NCBI RefSeq assembly: GCF_958979055.1 | Contig: NC_084890.1 | Span: 28,999,116-29,063,115 of the forward strand | DNA from: Alnus glutinosa | Taxonomy: Eukaryota; Streptophyta; Magnoliopsida; Fagales; Betulaceae | Direction: 5' to 3' | DNA length: 64,000 bases | Shown: piece by piece, positions 46,590 to 56,534 of the stretch | Layout of the letters: each line of letters opens with the position of its first letter | Numbering within the stretch: position 1 is the first letter of the stretch | Notes under the pieces: generated by a model | Told to the model about the DNA's origin: nothing | The model's input: the letters and a program-made list of their open reading frames with translations, nothing else | Databases searched by the model: none | Made by a program: the position numbers and the translations under genes

Positions 46590-46782
46590 GGGCTGCTGGG
46601 TCCGACAGAGAGAGAGAGAGGTGCTCGGTCCAGTTGGGTTCGAGAGAGAGAGAGAGCTGGGCAAGGGACGGCCGGTCGTTCGCCGCCGGTTTGCTGGGTT
46701 CGCGAGAAAGAGAGAAAGAGAGCGACAGAGAGCTGAGAGAGACAGCGAGCTAGCCGAGGGACGGTGTGGGTCAGAGGGCGCC

Positions 46783-46999
46783 TAGGGGTGTAAACGAGCT
46801 GAGCTACTCGTGAGCTTATTCGGGATCGGCTCGAATAAACTCGACTCGTGCTCGAATCGATTATTAAATGAGCTATTCGTGAACACGAAAATCAAACTCG
46901 ATTATTAAACAATGCAAACTCGTATAAACTCGGCTCGACTCGATTAAAGCTCGTGAACCCGCTCGTATAAGGATCGACTCGTTTATTAAGGCTCGACTC

Positions 47000-47056
<57 letters not shown>

Positions 47057-48537
47057 AAAAATAAGTTTTAATTTGTTAATATATAACTTATTTGTACAAT
47101 ATACTATATATAAGCATGAATTAAGTAACAAATAAAAATAGTCAATAAATATTAATTGATTATAATTATTTGGTTGTATCAATATGTATATAAAATAGTA
47201 AAAGTGAATAATATTAATACTTAATTGTTAATCATATAATCATATGATATAATGACAATTCAAATACTTAATCATATAATTCATATTATATTATTTATGT
47301 AATATAATATGATTATATGATCATATAATAATATAACATTGTAGCATATAACATGTAATTATTGATTCACTATATTTAATGTTATAACTTATAAGTATTA
47401 TTATTAGATACTTATGAATCATTACATCACCGTCATCACGTGATTCAAAATCTAAGATCATATGAGCATACAAATAAAATGATTAATTATTTAGATACTT
47501 AGATACACTGATCAAGTATGATGTAAGATTTTAAGTATCTAATAATTATTAATAATACTTAGAGTCTTAGATACAATGATTAGGTATATAGATTATATAC
47601 ATAAGTATGAATTCATATTAATTATACGAATTATAATAACACTTTTTAAACTTAATCATATTATTCATATATAATGACAATGTAATTCATATAATCCCAA
47701 ATTAAGTTATTAGGATTGGTCGATTGGTTCGATTGGAATTACTAATGTGTTAATTATGATAATAATTTAGGTGTTATCATTAGAATTTAGATCATATGAT
47801 ATAACATTGTGCATTTGTGCTACATAACCATTAGATATGAATCATATGATCTAAGAATTATCATTAGACTTTAAAAAAAAAAGAAGGTATTATTATCATT
47901 TGATATATAGAACCATATGAAAATATAATTATTATAATTATTAATGTTTTAACTTAATATTTATATTGACTATTGTTACATTTTTTTTTTATTTATAATT
48001 AAATGACATAAATTTCCTACAAACCAGTAGGTATGAAATTTAATACAACTCACATATAAGATTAACATGTGTCCCTTAACATGTGAGAATCACATGTTTT
48101 AATAACAAGTGCTTCTTGTAAGAATTCAATGTCCCACATGACCTGACACATAAGACAACTTATTAGACTCGATCTTAATGTGTAAATTAATCCTCCTTTA
48201 TTAATTGTTGGTTAATGGTTAATTAATACACCTTAATAAAGTGTTGGTTAATTAACTACGAGAAGTTAATGATTCTTATTAATTAATTCTAACTTTGATG
48301 GAAAGTAGAATTAATGGTAATAAAAGAACAAATGTTAAACTCGTATAAGCTCGGCTCGACTCGACTTGACTTAATTATTACCGCTCGAACTCGGCTCGAG
48401 CTCGTGATGAATAAGCTCGAGATCGGCTCGGGCTCGTGATGAATGAGCTCGAGCTCGTAATGAATGAGCTCGAGCTCGGTTCTGGCTCGCTCGAGCTCGG
48501 CACTGGCTCGCTCGAGCTCGGCTCATTTACACCCCTA
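46783..48537. mobile_element. hAT-like foldback, perfect 8-bp duplication
   Basis: Ends TAGGGGTGTAAACGAGC and GCTCATTTACACCCCTA form the terminal repeat; AGGGCGCC is duplicated at 46,775-46,782 and 48,538-48,545. Subterminal regions are packed with CTCGA/TCGAG-type motifs on both sides (GGCTCGACTCG, GAGCTCGAGCTCG). The interior of about 1.3 kb is very AT-rich, with no transposase frame. Confidence 0.92.
47001..47053. repeat. (TA)n microsatellite
   Basis: About 26 TA units inside the hAT-like element. Confidence 0.97.
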
Positions 48538-48631
48538 AGGGCGCCTGTCGGTGGGGGAGGGGACAGTGGCCGGAGAGGGGGAGATTTGGGTTCGCGAGAA
48601 AGAGAGAAAGAGAGAGACAGAGAGCTGAGAG

Positions 48632-49314
48632 TAGGGGTGTACAAAACCCGCAATCTCCACCCCGCCCCGCAGCACCTGCCCCACCCCGCCCCGCAGAGGA
48701 CCGAGTTTTCAGGTTTTTTTGCGGGTTAGGGTCTTAATTTGAGAAATTTATGCGAAACGGGGCGGGTTGCGGGTTTAGCCTTTTAAAAAATGCGGGTCCC
48801 TGCCCCGCCCCGCACCGCACAAAGGAGAAAAAAAAGAAAAAATCATGTTTCTTAGAATTTTATCTATAATTAATAGGGTTTTTAGTTTAGTTTACAAGGC
48901 TAATTCCATGGAAAATGTTCTTGTATGGAAATAGGAACGATTGAAAGATATGTGTCAACATGTCGAAGGACTAAATTTAAGGAGCTTTGAAATTATAAAT
49001 TTTTTTTTTAATGAAACAGAGTTGATTTCCTAAAAATTTGACTTTGCATTCATAAAATTCTATGAAAAATTAATATGAATTTAATTTTTTTATTAAAAAA
49101 ACTAGTATTTTTTCGAATTTTTATTTTTTACAAAATAAAATCAAAATTACATAAATGTCACTCAAAATACCCGCCCCGCCCCGCAATGATCCGCCCCGCA
49201 CGGTTAGTCTTTATCAAGTGCGGTTTGCGGGTTGGAAATTTCCAACCCGCAAAGGTGCGGGACGGGGCCAAAAAAGGTGGAAACCTGCAGCGCCCTGCCC
49301 GATGCACACCCCTA
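48632..49314. mobile_element. Second hAT-like element, 8-bp duplication
   Basis: Ends TAGGGGTGTACAAAACCCGC and GATGCACACCCCTA. Flanks GCTGAGAG (48,624-48,631) and GTTGAGAG (49,315-49,322) match 7 of 8. Both subterminal regions are rich in CCCCGCCCCGCA / GCGGGTTTGCGGG-like motifs. 683 bp, no coding capacity. Confidence 0.87.
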
Positions 49315-49614
49315 GTTGAGAGAGACAGCGCTGGCCGAGGGACGGTGTGGGTCGGTGGGCGCTGGTCGTTGGGCGGTGGGCGGTCGGTAGGCGCCGGTGG
49401 GTCGGTGGGGGAGGGGATGGTGGAGAGGGGTAGATTTGGGAAATGGGGGAAAAATTTCTAATGTGAATCTGAAATGCTTTCCTTCCACCCGCGTTTTCAA
49501 CGTTTCTTTTTGAATTTTTTTTTTGTTTTTTTTAATAAAAAAAGGAAAAAGATGTGCCACGAGGGTCAAGAGCCGGACACCAGCTAGACTCTTGACACAC
49601 GTATAGCACTACTC

Positions 49615-49744
49615 ATTGAGTATCGACTAATTACTCTGATCACCTGCTTAGCAAAAGATTTAGACTCTCCAAAGTACGTACGTTAATGGTTGGAAATACT
49701 TGAGAGAGGGTGATTAGTCAATACTCAATGGTTAAGAAACAAAG
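49615..49744. mobile_element. MITE at left edge of copy B
   Basis: Same element as 41,227-41,371; its first about 16 bases (CTTTGTTTCTTAACC) are missing where the 46,365-49,614 element abuts. Confidence 0.8.
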
Positions 49745-49909
49745 AGAAAATTTAGCCAATCCATCTGTTGCATACTAGCCAACCTCTTTTTCTTTTCGTT
49801 TTTTGGGCCACTAGCCAATCTCAAAGAGTACACTACAATGCATGGAAAGGCAGAAGAAAACCAGAACATGAGTTTACAAACTAAAAGGACGAAGAAGAAG
49901 CAGAGGAAC

Positions 49910-50815
49910 TAAGAAGAAGAAGACCTTTATATGATGCAGGGAGTTGTAGAGAAGCTAAGGTTTCTTCTATAATCCGAAATGGAGACTGGTTTTGGCCATG
50001 TGCTAGGTCGGATAATCTTGTTGAAATCCAGAGTAGGCTTCCAGAAATTGTTTTCGGGGGTAATGATGTTCCTATTTGGAGGTCTCGGAGTGGCTTATAC
50101 TATACTCTTGTTCTGAAACGTGGGATGCTTTAAGGAGTAGACAGCCAGCAGTGCCTTGGTATAAAGTGGTGTGGTTAATTCTCAATGGCCATTCCACGCC
50201 ATGCTTTCATGTTGTGGCTGGTTTTTAAGAACTCTCTTATCACCAAGGAAAGAATGTGTTACTGGGGATATGGTGGGGATCCGTTATGCCGGTTCTGCTG
50301 TGGTATTCAGGAATGCATTGAGCACCTCTACTTCCAGTGCAGCTTTAGCAGGAGATTATGGAGGAATATTATGCTTTCTTGTTCGATTACTGATCCTTAT
50401 GTGGAGTGGACAGAAGTTGTAGAATGTAGTGTTGCTAAGTTGAAAGGAAGGAGCCTGCAAACTACGCTATGTAAACTTTGTTTTGCTTCTTCGGTTTACC
50501 ATCTTTGGAGGCAACGAAATGACTTGTGTCATGGGAATACTCCTAGAACTGAGGAGTGTATTGAAGCTCAGATTAAATGTGAAGTTAGAGCAAGGATTCT
50601 GTTCAAGTGAAAGACTAAGAGAAATGATCGAAATGTCAAGTTAGCTCATATATGGAACATGCAGTCTCTACTGCATTAAGTGTAAATGTTTTCAGTGTCT
50701 GTTGTTATAGGTTATACTGTGTTCACCCAAATTGGGAGTTTTGAATCTAGTGTTTACTGGAGGGATTGTAATTGATTGAATTTGGTCTATAAAAGTTTTA
50801 ATTCATTCAAAAAAG
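49910..50815 (+). mobile_element. 5'-truncated LINE 3' end (zf-RVT region), copy B
   Basis: Copy B of the LINE at 41,537-42,458, with the same flanking GAAGCAGAGGAAC duplication. The zf-RVT frame (50,185-50,610) is identical to copy A up to VRARI, then shifts frame (small deletion near 50,598). Confidence 0.9.
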
Positions 50816-50885
50816 AAGAAGCAGAGGAACACCATGATTCTTATTACAAGTCAAAAGCATGAAGAAGAAGAAGAAGAAGAAGAAG

Positions 50886-52639
50886 CTAATTTGAGGTAAG
50901 GCTGCATTCGGCAATTTTCTCCCAGGATTTGAGAGTTTTGTCTTCAGTGTCTGTTTTGTATAATGCAAGGCGAGTAACTTGGAAGCTCAGGCTGCTAATG
51001 CTTTCGTCAAGGATAATAGCTTTTTCTTCAGCTTTCTTCTTCTCTTCATCTGTCAGATCCCCGTAAAGGAGGCTCAAATGTGGCATGTAAGCTGCCAAAG
51101 TTGCACAGAGTATTTGTTAATACAGGGAGCTAGAGCCACAACCAAAAACCATTCTCTAATATCTTTAATTGGGGTAAAATTGACATTTTACGTCACGTTT
51201 ATGGTCACTTGATCCTATGGGTGAAAAGGTGGGTGGTTAAAACCGCCTGCTAATTGCTAACCGTCTTACACCGCCATCCGCTTTTGTAGGCGGTTGGAAA
51301 AAATCACTTATCGCCTTTAACAGGTTTAGGGGTAGGCGGATGCGGTTACTAATTGTTTACTCGTATGTATGTATGTATGTATATACAAAACGACGTTGAC
51401 AACATACATTCAAGGAAAAAAAAAATTATATAAAATAAGCTAAAAAAAGAGGTCCAGTGAAGGCCCAACACTAAAAAATAGGCCTAAAATAACAAAATTT
51501 AAAAGTGGTTATACAGTACAGTTATAGATTTAAATAACTGTTAACCGGCAGTTATTTTTTATAACTGTTTTTTCACCCCTACTTGATGTACTTTGCGACA
51601 AAAAATTTTAACGACGAGGGACATTACAAATTGAGTGACAGATCGATAAGGTAAATGGTAAAATTTGAAAGTTTTGGGGTTTAAGAGGTAAGCTTAGTTT
51701 CACCTATCTTTTAAGTTTTTAACTACCAACTATCTAACCATAAAATGGGGAGCAAGACTAATTCTCTTTTCTTTGAGTAATGTTTCTTACACAATTTTTG
51801 TACAACTTTTACACAACTCTAACAACTTTCTTTTAAAATCAGCCATTGAATATTTAGGACCCACATGTTGGAAAACAAATCCAATGGTTGATCATAACAA
51901 AAAGTAGTTAGAGTTGTGCAAAAGTTGTGTGAGAGTTGTGTAAGAAACATTACTCATTCTCTTTAGATATGTAGTTAGACTAGGAATAAAATAATAAAAT
52001 ATATCTATTCTTATTAATTTAGATTTTTGAGATAATTAGTGATTTATTAGTTTTTCAAGCACAATTTTTAAAGTTTCCATCATTATTAATTAAATTGAAT
52101 TTGAGATGGCATTTGTGTACTTTTACCACATTCTTCAAACTTGAGAGAGTACAAAGGGAGTGGTAAAACGTAAAAGTAAAACAAATAACTTACGAGCAGA
52201 AGTCTTGTATCCAAAATGCCCACTGCAATGGGCACCAGTTTCCACTACCTGAAACAAAAGGTAAATTTTTTTTATTATTGCTTTAATTAATTAAGCCCCC
52301 ACAAAAGAAAATAAAAATAAAAATTACCTCAGCCGTTGGATGGACGAGGAGAAAGACACACTGATAAAAGAAGGTCCCCGTGGCCACACGATCCACGGAG
52401 GCAGCGTAGGCCTTGAGGCCCTCGCACGCTGATCTGAACCTGCGAAGCGCGTCGTCCGGCGTCAAACTGATGGCCCCCACGACAGTGATGTGGGGCTCGA
52501 AGTGGGGCCCGCCGAAATCGGATCTTAGGCCGTCCATCAGCTTCTTCAGCCTGGCTGCCACGTCGTCCGGTGGGAGCGCCCACACCGAATACACGTGCTT
52601 CTCCTCCTCCACCTTGGCTGTTTCTGGGACGTCGGCCAT
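50886..52639 (-). CDS. CPDase: Cyclic phosphodiesterase (2H family), copy B
   Basis: Three minus-strand exons: 52639-52328, 52248-52194, 51091-50886. Total 573 nt, 190 aa, GT-AG introns at the same positions and phases as copy A. Catalytic motifs are H50-I-T52 and H127-L-S129. Differences from copy A include two fewer acidic residues near the N-terminus, Phe-Tyr after TGTF (as expected for the family), and TGAHCSGHFGYKTSA in exon 2. Intron 2 (51,092-52,193) is longer because it carries a hAT-like element and a Mutator-type MITE not shared with copy A. Predicted function as for copy A. The open frame and intact motifs suggest it is functional; of the two, it looks closer to the ancestral form. 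Confidence 0.93.
51215..51580. mobile_element. hAT-like element in phosphodiesterase intron 2, copy B
   Basis: Begins CTATGGGTGAAAAGG and ends TTTTTTCACCCCT; flanks ACTTGATC (51,207-51,214) and ACTTGATG (51,581-51,588) match 7 of 8. Subterminal motifs are of the AACCGCC/GGCGGTT and AACCG.CAGTT type. Shared with copy A in partly deleted form, so it predates the duplication. Confidence 0.65.
51770..51955. mobile_element. Mutator-type MITE specific to copy B
   Basis: 186-bp element whose arms pair over about 50 bp (GAGTAATGTTTCTTACACAA at the left, TTGTGTAAGAAACATTACTC at the right). The duplication ATTCTCTTT is perfect (51,761-51,769 and 51,956-51,964). The corresponding place in copy A (about 43,303-43,311) has a single GTTCTCTTT and no element: an empty site. 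Confidence 0.95.
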
Positions 52640-54021
52640 GAGACAGTCGGATGTTTGAGAAAGCTAACGACGAATAGATTTAGGAGCGTTTAACGTTGTT
52701 TTTTGGGAGACAGGTGGGTTGGGAAAGAAGGCAGCGTTGAATATGATTTGATCGAGCGATTGGCTGCAAGGAATTGTTAAAGTTAGAAGAGAATATGGGT
52801 AGTAGAGGTGTCTGGCCGGCATCTTAATCCGGAATGCCACGTGAAATAAGGCTCTATACGATTAAAAAAATAACGTGACTTTTAAAATAATTATAAAATT
52901 TAAAATATAACTTCAAAAGTTACATTAATTTTATGAGAATAAAAAAATAATTTCTAATATTATTTATGCTGGACGTGAGATACACGATACTAATACTAAA
53001 AATTATATTTTTATTTTAATTATTTTATAATTCTTTTTTTCTTAACAATGATTGATTTTTTTTTTTTTTATACGTATTTTTCCCTACGTATACGGTATAC
53101 CCCCATATCCAGCATATCTCCAGCAAATACCCTTATTCCATGTGCCCTTCCACAGTTCCACTGAAGATGCCACAAACCATTCTTACCCTGGCCTTGTACG
53201 TGGTTTTTACCACTACTGTAATTATAAATAGTGAATTGTTATATCCAAGACTCATATTAATTTTATTTTATTCTCAAAATATAATGTGATTTTTAAAATT
53301 AGAATTTAATCAAAATTCAATAATAAGTAATCCCAAATCGATCTAATAATAATTTTAAAAAGTTTATATCTTTTAAACATAACTCGTTATTTATATATAC
53401 TAATTTGGGCGTGAAAAATGGGATTGTTAGGGTGTGTCATTCTACTCTGTGTCCAACCCGTTTTAGCAAACCAAAATTCACCGTCAATTTACCCAAAAAA
53501 AAAAAAAAAATTTAACAGTGCTAATTAACATATATACTGCTGCGAAGCTTAGAATATATATATATATATAGTGCAAAAACGATAAATATATATGCTTGAG
53601 ATGTAGTTTAATTTTTATGCCTCTTGAAGAAAATCAAATGCTAATGAGTGAAAGCAGTCAATTGAGAGACGATATACTCGAATTAAGTAGCCTGAACGCT
53701 TTTTTTTTTTTTTTTTTTTTAATATATATATAATTTGGGAAATATTATCATGTCTGTGATTCTAATTTTTTTTATCATTATTAAAATTATTATTTTTATT
53801 TATTTATTAATATAATGGTACCTATCATTGTTTCGACTACAAGCTATAGCTTGTGGCTCTTCGCTAATTGTTATTTCCTTGATTTTCTAATTGTTGAGGG
53901 GATAAATTCATATTAGGGTTAACTTTTCAAGGTCCAAAAGAATTAAATTATATATATATTGATTTTTTTTTGGGGTGAATTTAATGTTAACCATATAATT
54001 AATTTAAAGTGGACAAAAAAC
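52640..54021. other. Intergenic between the divergent gene pair, copy B
   Basis: Upstream regions of the phosphodiesterase and defensin-like genes. TATATATATATTG at about 53,948-53,961 lies 60-75 bp before the defensin-like start codon, as in copy A. Several A and T runs; no other gene. Confidence 0.5.
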
Positions 54022-54401
54022 ATGACAAAGAATCCTTTTGTTATCTACTTCATGGTCGGTCTCTCAATCTTTGCCCTTATTGTAAATGAAGGTGAGTAGA
54101 TTCGTTGATTAATTAAACTTTTTTATTAATTATATTTATAGTCGTTGTTTAATTACCTTCATTAATTAATTAAGTTGTAAACATTTTGCCTAATTCTCGA
54201 TCGATTGCAGTATTATTTGTGAAAGGAGTTGATTTACCGTGTGTTCGTAAAAGCCAAACATGGAACGGGTTGTGCTTCAGCAGTTCAAAATGTAAATGGA
54301 AATGCATGGAATTAGAGCACGCCAAAACTGGAGGTTGTTCGGCCGTGTTCGTGTGTTACTGTCATTTCAATTACAATCCTATAACCGGACAATGTACGTG
54401 A
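54022..54401 (+). CDS. Defensin-like secreted cysteine-rich peptide, copy B
   Basis: Exons 54,022-54,091 and 54,211-54,401 with a GT-AG intron in the same place as copy A, 86 aa. The hydrophobic N-terminus (TKNPFVIYFMVGLSIFALIV) should act as a secretion signal although Pro5 has replaced Leu. All eight cysteines and their spacing are kept. Differences from copy A in the mature part are few (Leu-Phe for Ser-Ser before VKG, Pro for Ala before the first Cys, Gln for Lys, His for Arg). Both copies appear intact, so the gene is probably present as an expressed or recently expressed pair. Confidence 0.85.
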
Positions 54402-54549
54402 AACTGATCATCAATGATATTTATATGTAAAATGATAATTATATAATGTTATACGTACAGTTATATATGACAGTTTATAGCCTAAATTAATCTCATATAT
54501 ATTAAACCAAACTTTTCTCTTTCAATGGCTAGATCGTGATGATTAGGTT

Positions 54550-56325
54550 TGTTTCTTATTTATTTATTTTTTAACAAAATACTATCTTTATTGATAAAAT
54601 CAATTACTCACGAGTCATTGCTCATTTGTTACAATACCATAAATACAATTTAAAATTTCTTAGCTTCAACCCAAACTCTACCTATGACAGAAAAAATTGG
54701 CTCACGGGCAAGAAAATGAGCTACACAATTTGCATATCTCTTAACATGTGCAATACTCCATAATCTCATCTTACCTAGACCATCTTTGATTCCATTGATA
54801 AGATGACTCATTTTGCTCCAATTATGACCCATCGCTTTAACTCTATTGACAATCTGTACGTAAGGCGCGCATCTCCCTTCTAGCAAAATATCGAAGAAAC
54901 CCATCTCCCTATAAAATCCCACGGCATGGATAGTAGCCAAAGCTTCAGCTCTACAAGTTTCTACCAAAAAGATTTTTGTAGTGCTACAGGCAACTAATAC
55001 AGCTCTCTCATGATCCCGTACTATAAATACCGATCCCAATACATCTATTGGTCTTATCAATAGTTGCATCACAATTAACTTTAATCATAGCTGTGGGGGT
55101 TTTCTTTCAAGTAATTGGATCCTCCACATAAGTGAGACTCTCGATGGTCCCTTCATTTGTGTTTACCCTCTTAAAATCATTGAGAGAATTGCTAGATTCG
55201 ACGGAAAGTTTATTGGGCGGGAGAAAAACTCCCCCATGGGCGCACCACCTCATTTCTTCGAAACCAGATTTTGCGTGCCACCACCACTACCAGTTCAAGA
55301 TTTTCCATAGTACGGAGCTCCAATAATTTATCAAACACTTGCAAGAAAGTAAGACACATGTCCGAACATTTTTGAATTGGCTTGGGCCCACAGCACCATA
55401 CATCTTTTGCAGCAGGACAACTTCAGGGAGAATGTTTCAAAGTCTCTACATCACTAGCACATATGGGACATAGTGCTTTCTGGACTACTTCTCGTCATTG
55501 CAAATACTCTTTCATTGGAAGAAGATCAATGCTTGCCACATAAACATTTTTGCCCCATTTGGTATTTTGAAATTTCGAATGGCCTTCCAAGCTTCATTCC
55601 CCGCTTGTTGCCTGAACCCACCCCCCCTCGTCCCCGCCCCCGCCCCCGCCCCCGCCCCTGCCCCCAGCTTCTTCTCATAGTCTATAGTTCTTTTTCCATA
55701 TGATACACACTTCTGACAGAGAACTCCCTGTGCAATGTACCTCTCCAAATGAGTTGGTCCTTTGCTGGGACCGGACTAAGAGGAAGTTGACAAATAAGAC
55801 ATGCCTCCTCTTCATTGAAAACTAGCTTCATGGACTAGATGTATATTCCACCACTTTGTATCTGGGTCAATAAGCTCTATAACCCTTGCATCTTCCGCTA
55901 GATATCTTCCGCTAGATTTCTTCTTGGAGATTGGACCGTGAACAAAATTGGTGTAGGAAACCATGCATTTATCACCCCAGATTCGCACGTCTTTGCCATC
56001 TACCACTCGCCAAACCAATCCATTTTTTAGGACCTCAAAGGTAGACATTAAGCTTTGCCAAGCAAAAGATGGCCTTTTCCCAATGGTGGCCGTCAGAATT
56101 GAGGATTGTGGATAGTACTTGGCTTTGATAATTTGAGCTGTCAAAGAGTTAGGAGATTGCAGTAAACGCCAACAATGTTTGGAAAACAGACTTGGTTTTT
56201 TTTTCTTTTTCAAATTCATTGTTTTTGGAGGTGATACAGCAAAACCTAAAGACTTTTCATGGGGGTTGCTAAACTGTCTTAACCGGCCGCAGACATACAT
56301 TATTCTTTGGTCAGTCTCCTATCAA
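54550..56325 (-). mobile_element. 5'-truncated LINE with zf-RVT and RNase H, copy B side
   Basis: Reading on the minus strand: HCWRLLQSPNSLTAQIIKAKYYP ... WRVVDGKDVRIWGDKC (56,190-55,950), then FKIPNGAKMFMWQA (zf-RVT start, about 55,560), VNCDA-like start lost to change, then VIRVHD-type RNase H with AEALATIHAV, WSIAHVKRYANCVAHFLA (54,960-54,690). An A/T-rich 3' tail lies near 54,550-54,580. Several frame breaks make it dead. A (CCCCCG)n run at 55,628-55,662 codes for Gly-Ala repeats in one frame. Only the part up to about 55,418 is shared with copy A. Confidence 0.85.
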
Positions 56326-56534
56326 TTTTTGCTGATGTGGTATTGTCAATTTATCTTTCAATTAATCATAATTATAAAAACAATGTCAATGTCCCTCATG
56401 TCGGCCATTATATAAACTAATTTGGTAGTAAAAAAATGGTGTGTTTTAGAAAATTTGATCATTAAGGTTGTCATGAGTAAAGCAGCTCGTCGGCCTAGCT
56501 TTAGTTTTTAGGCAAGAGTCGGGCTACCTCAAAT

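Larger units (their letters stand above)
46365..49614. mobile_element. TIR element between the duplicate blocks, with two hAT-like insertions
   Basis: The ends are long inverted repeats: GAGTAATGCTATACGTGCG at the left and the complement of GAGTAGTGCTATACGTGTG at the right, continuing through GTCAAGAGTC, the CACGTGGCACATC region and AACGTTGAAAACGCGGGTGG (about 130 bp in all). Without the insertions at 46,783-48,537 and 48,632-49,314 the element would be about 800 bp. Its interior is GA-rich (CGAGAAAGAGAGAAAGAGAG occurs twice) and partly duplicated. Flanks are both pieces of the same MITE but give no 9-bp duplication. No transposase. Confidence 0.82.
49615..55418. repeat. Segmental duplication, copy B
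   Basis: Direct partner of 41,227-46,202. It starts right at the edge of the spacer element inside a MITE copy. It is longer than copy A because of the MITE at 51,770-51,955, a fuller hAT-like element in the phosphodiesterase intron, and about 400 bp more of the LINE 3' end. Confidence 0.95.

Noticed and set aside
48378..48729. Ser/Glu-rich frames on both strands
   Set aside because: Translations of the GAGCTCGAGCTCG subterminal repeats of the hAT-like element.
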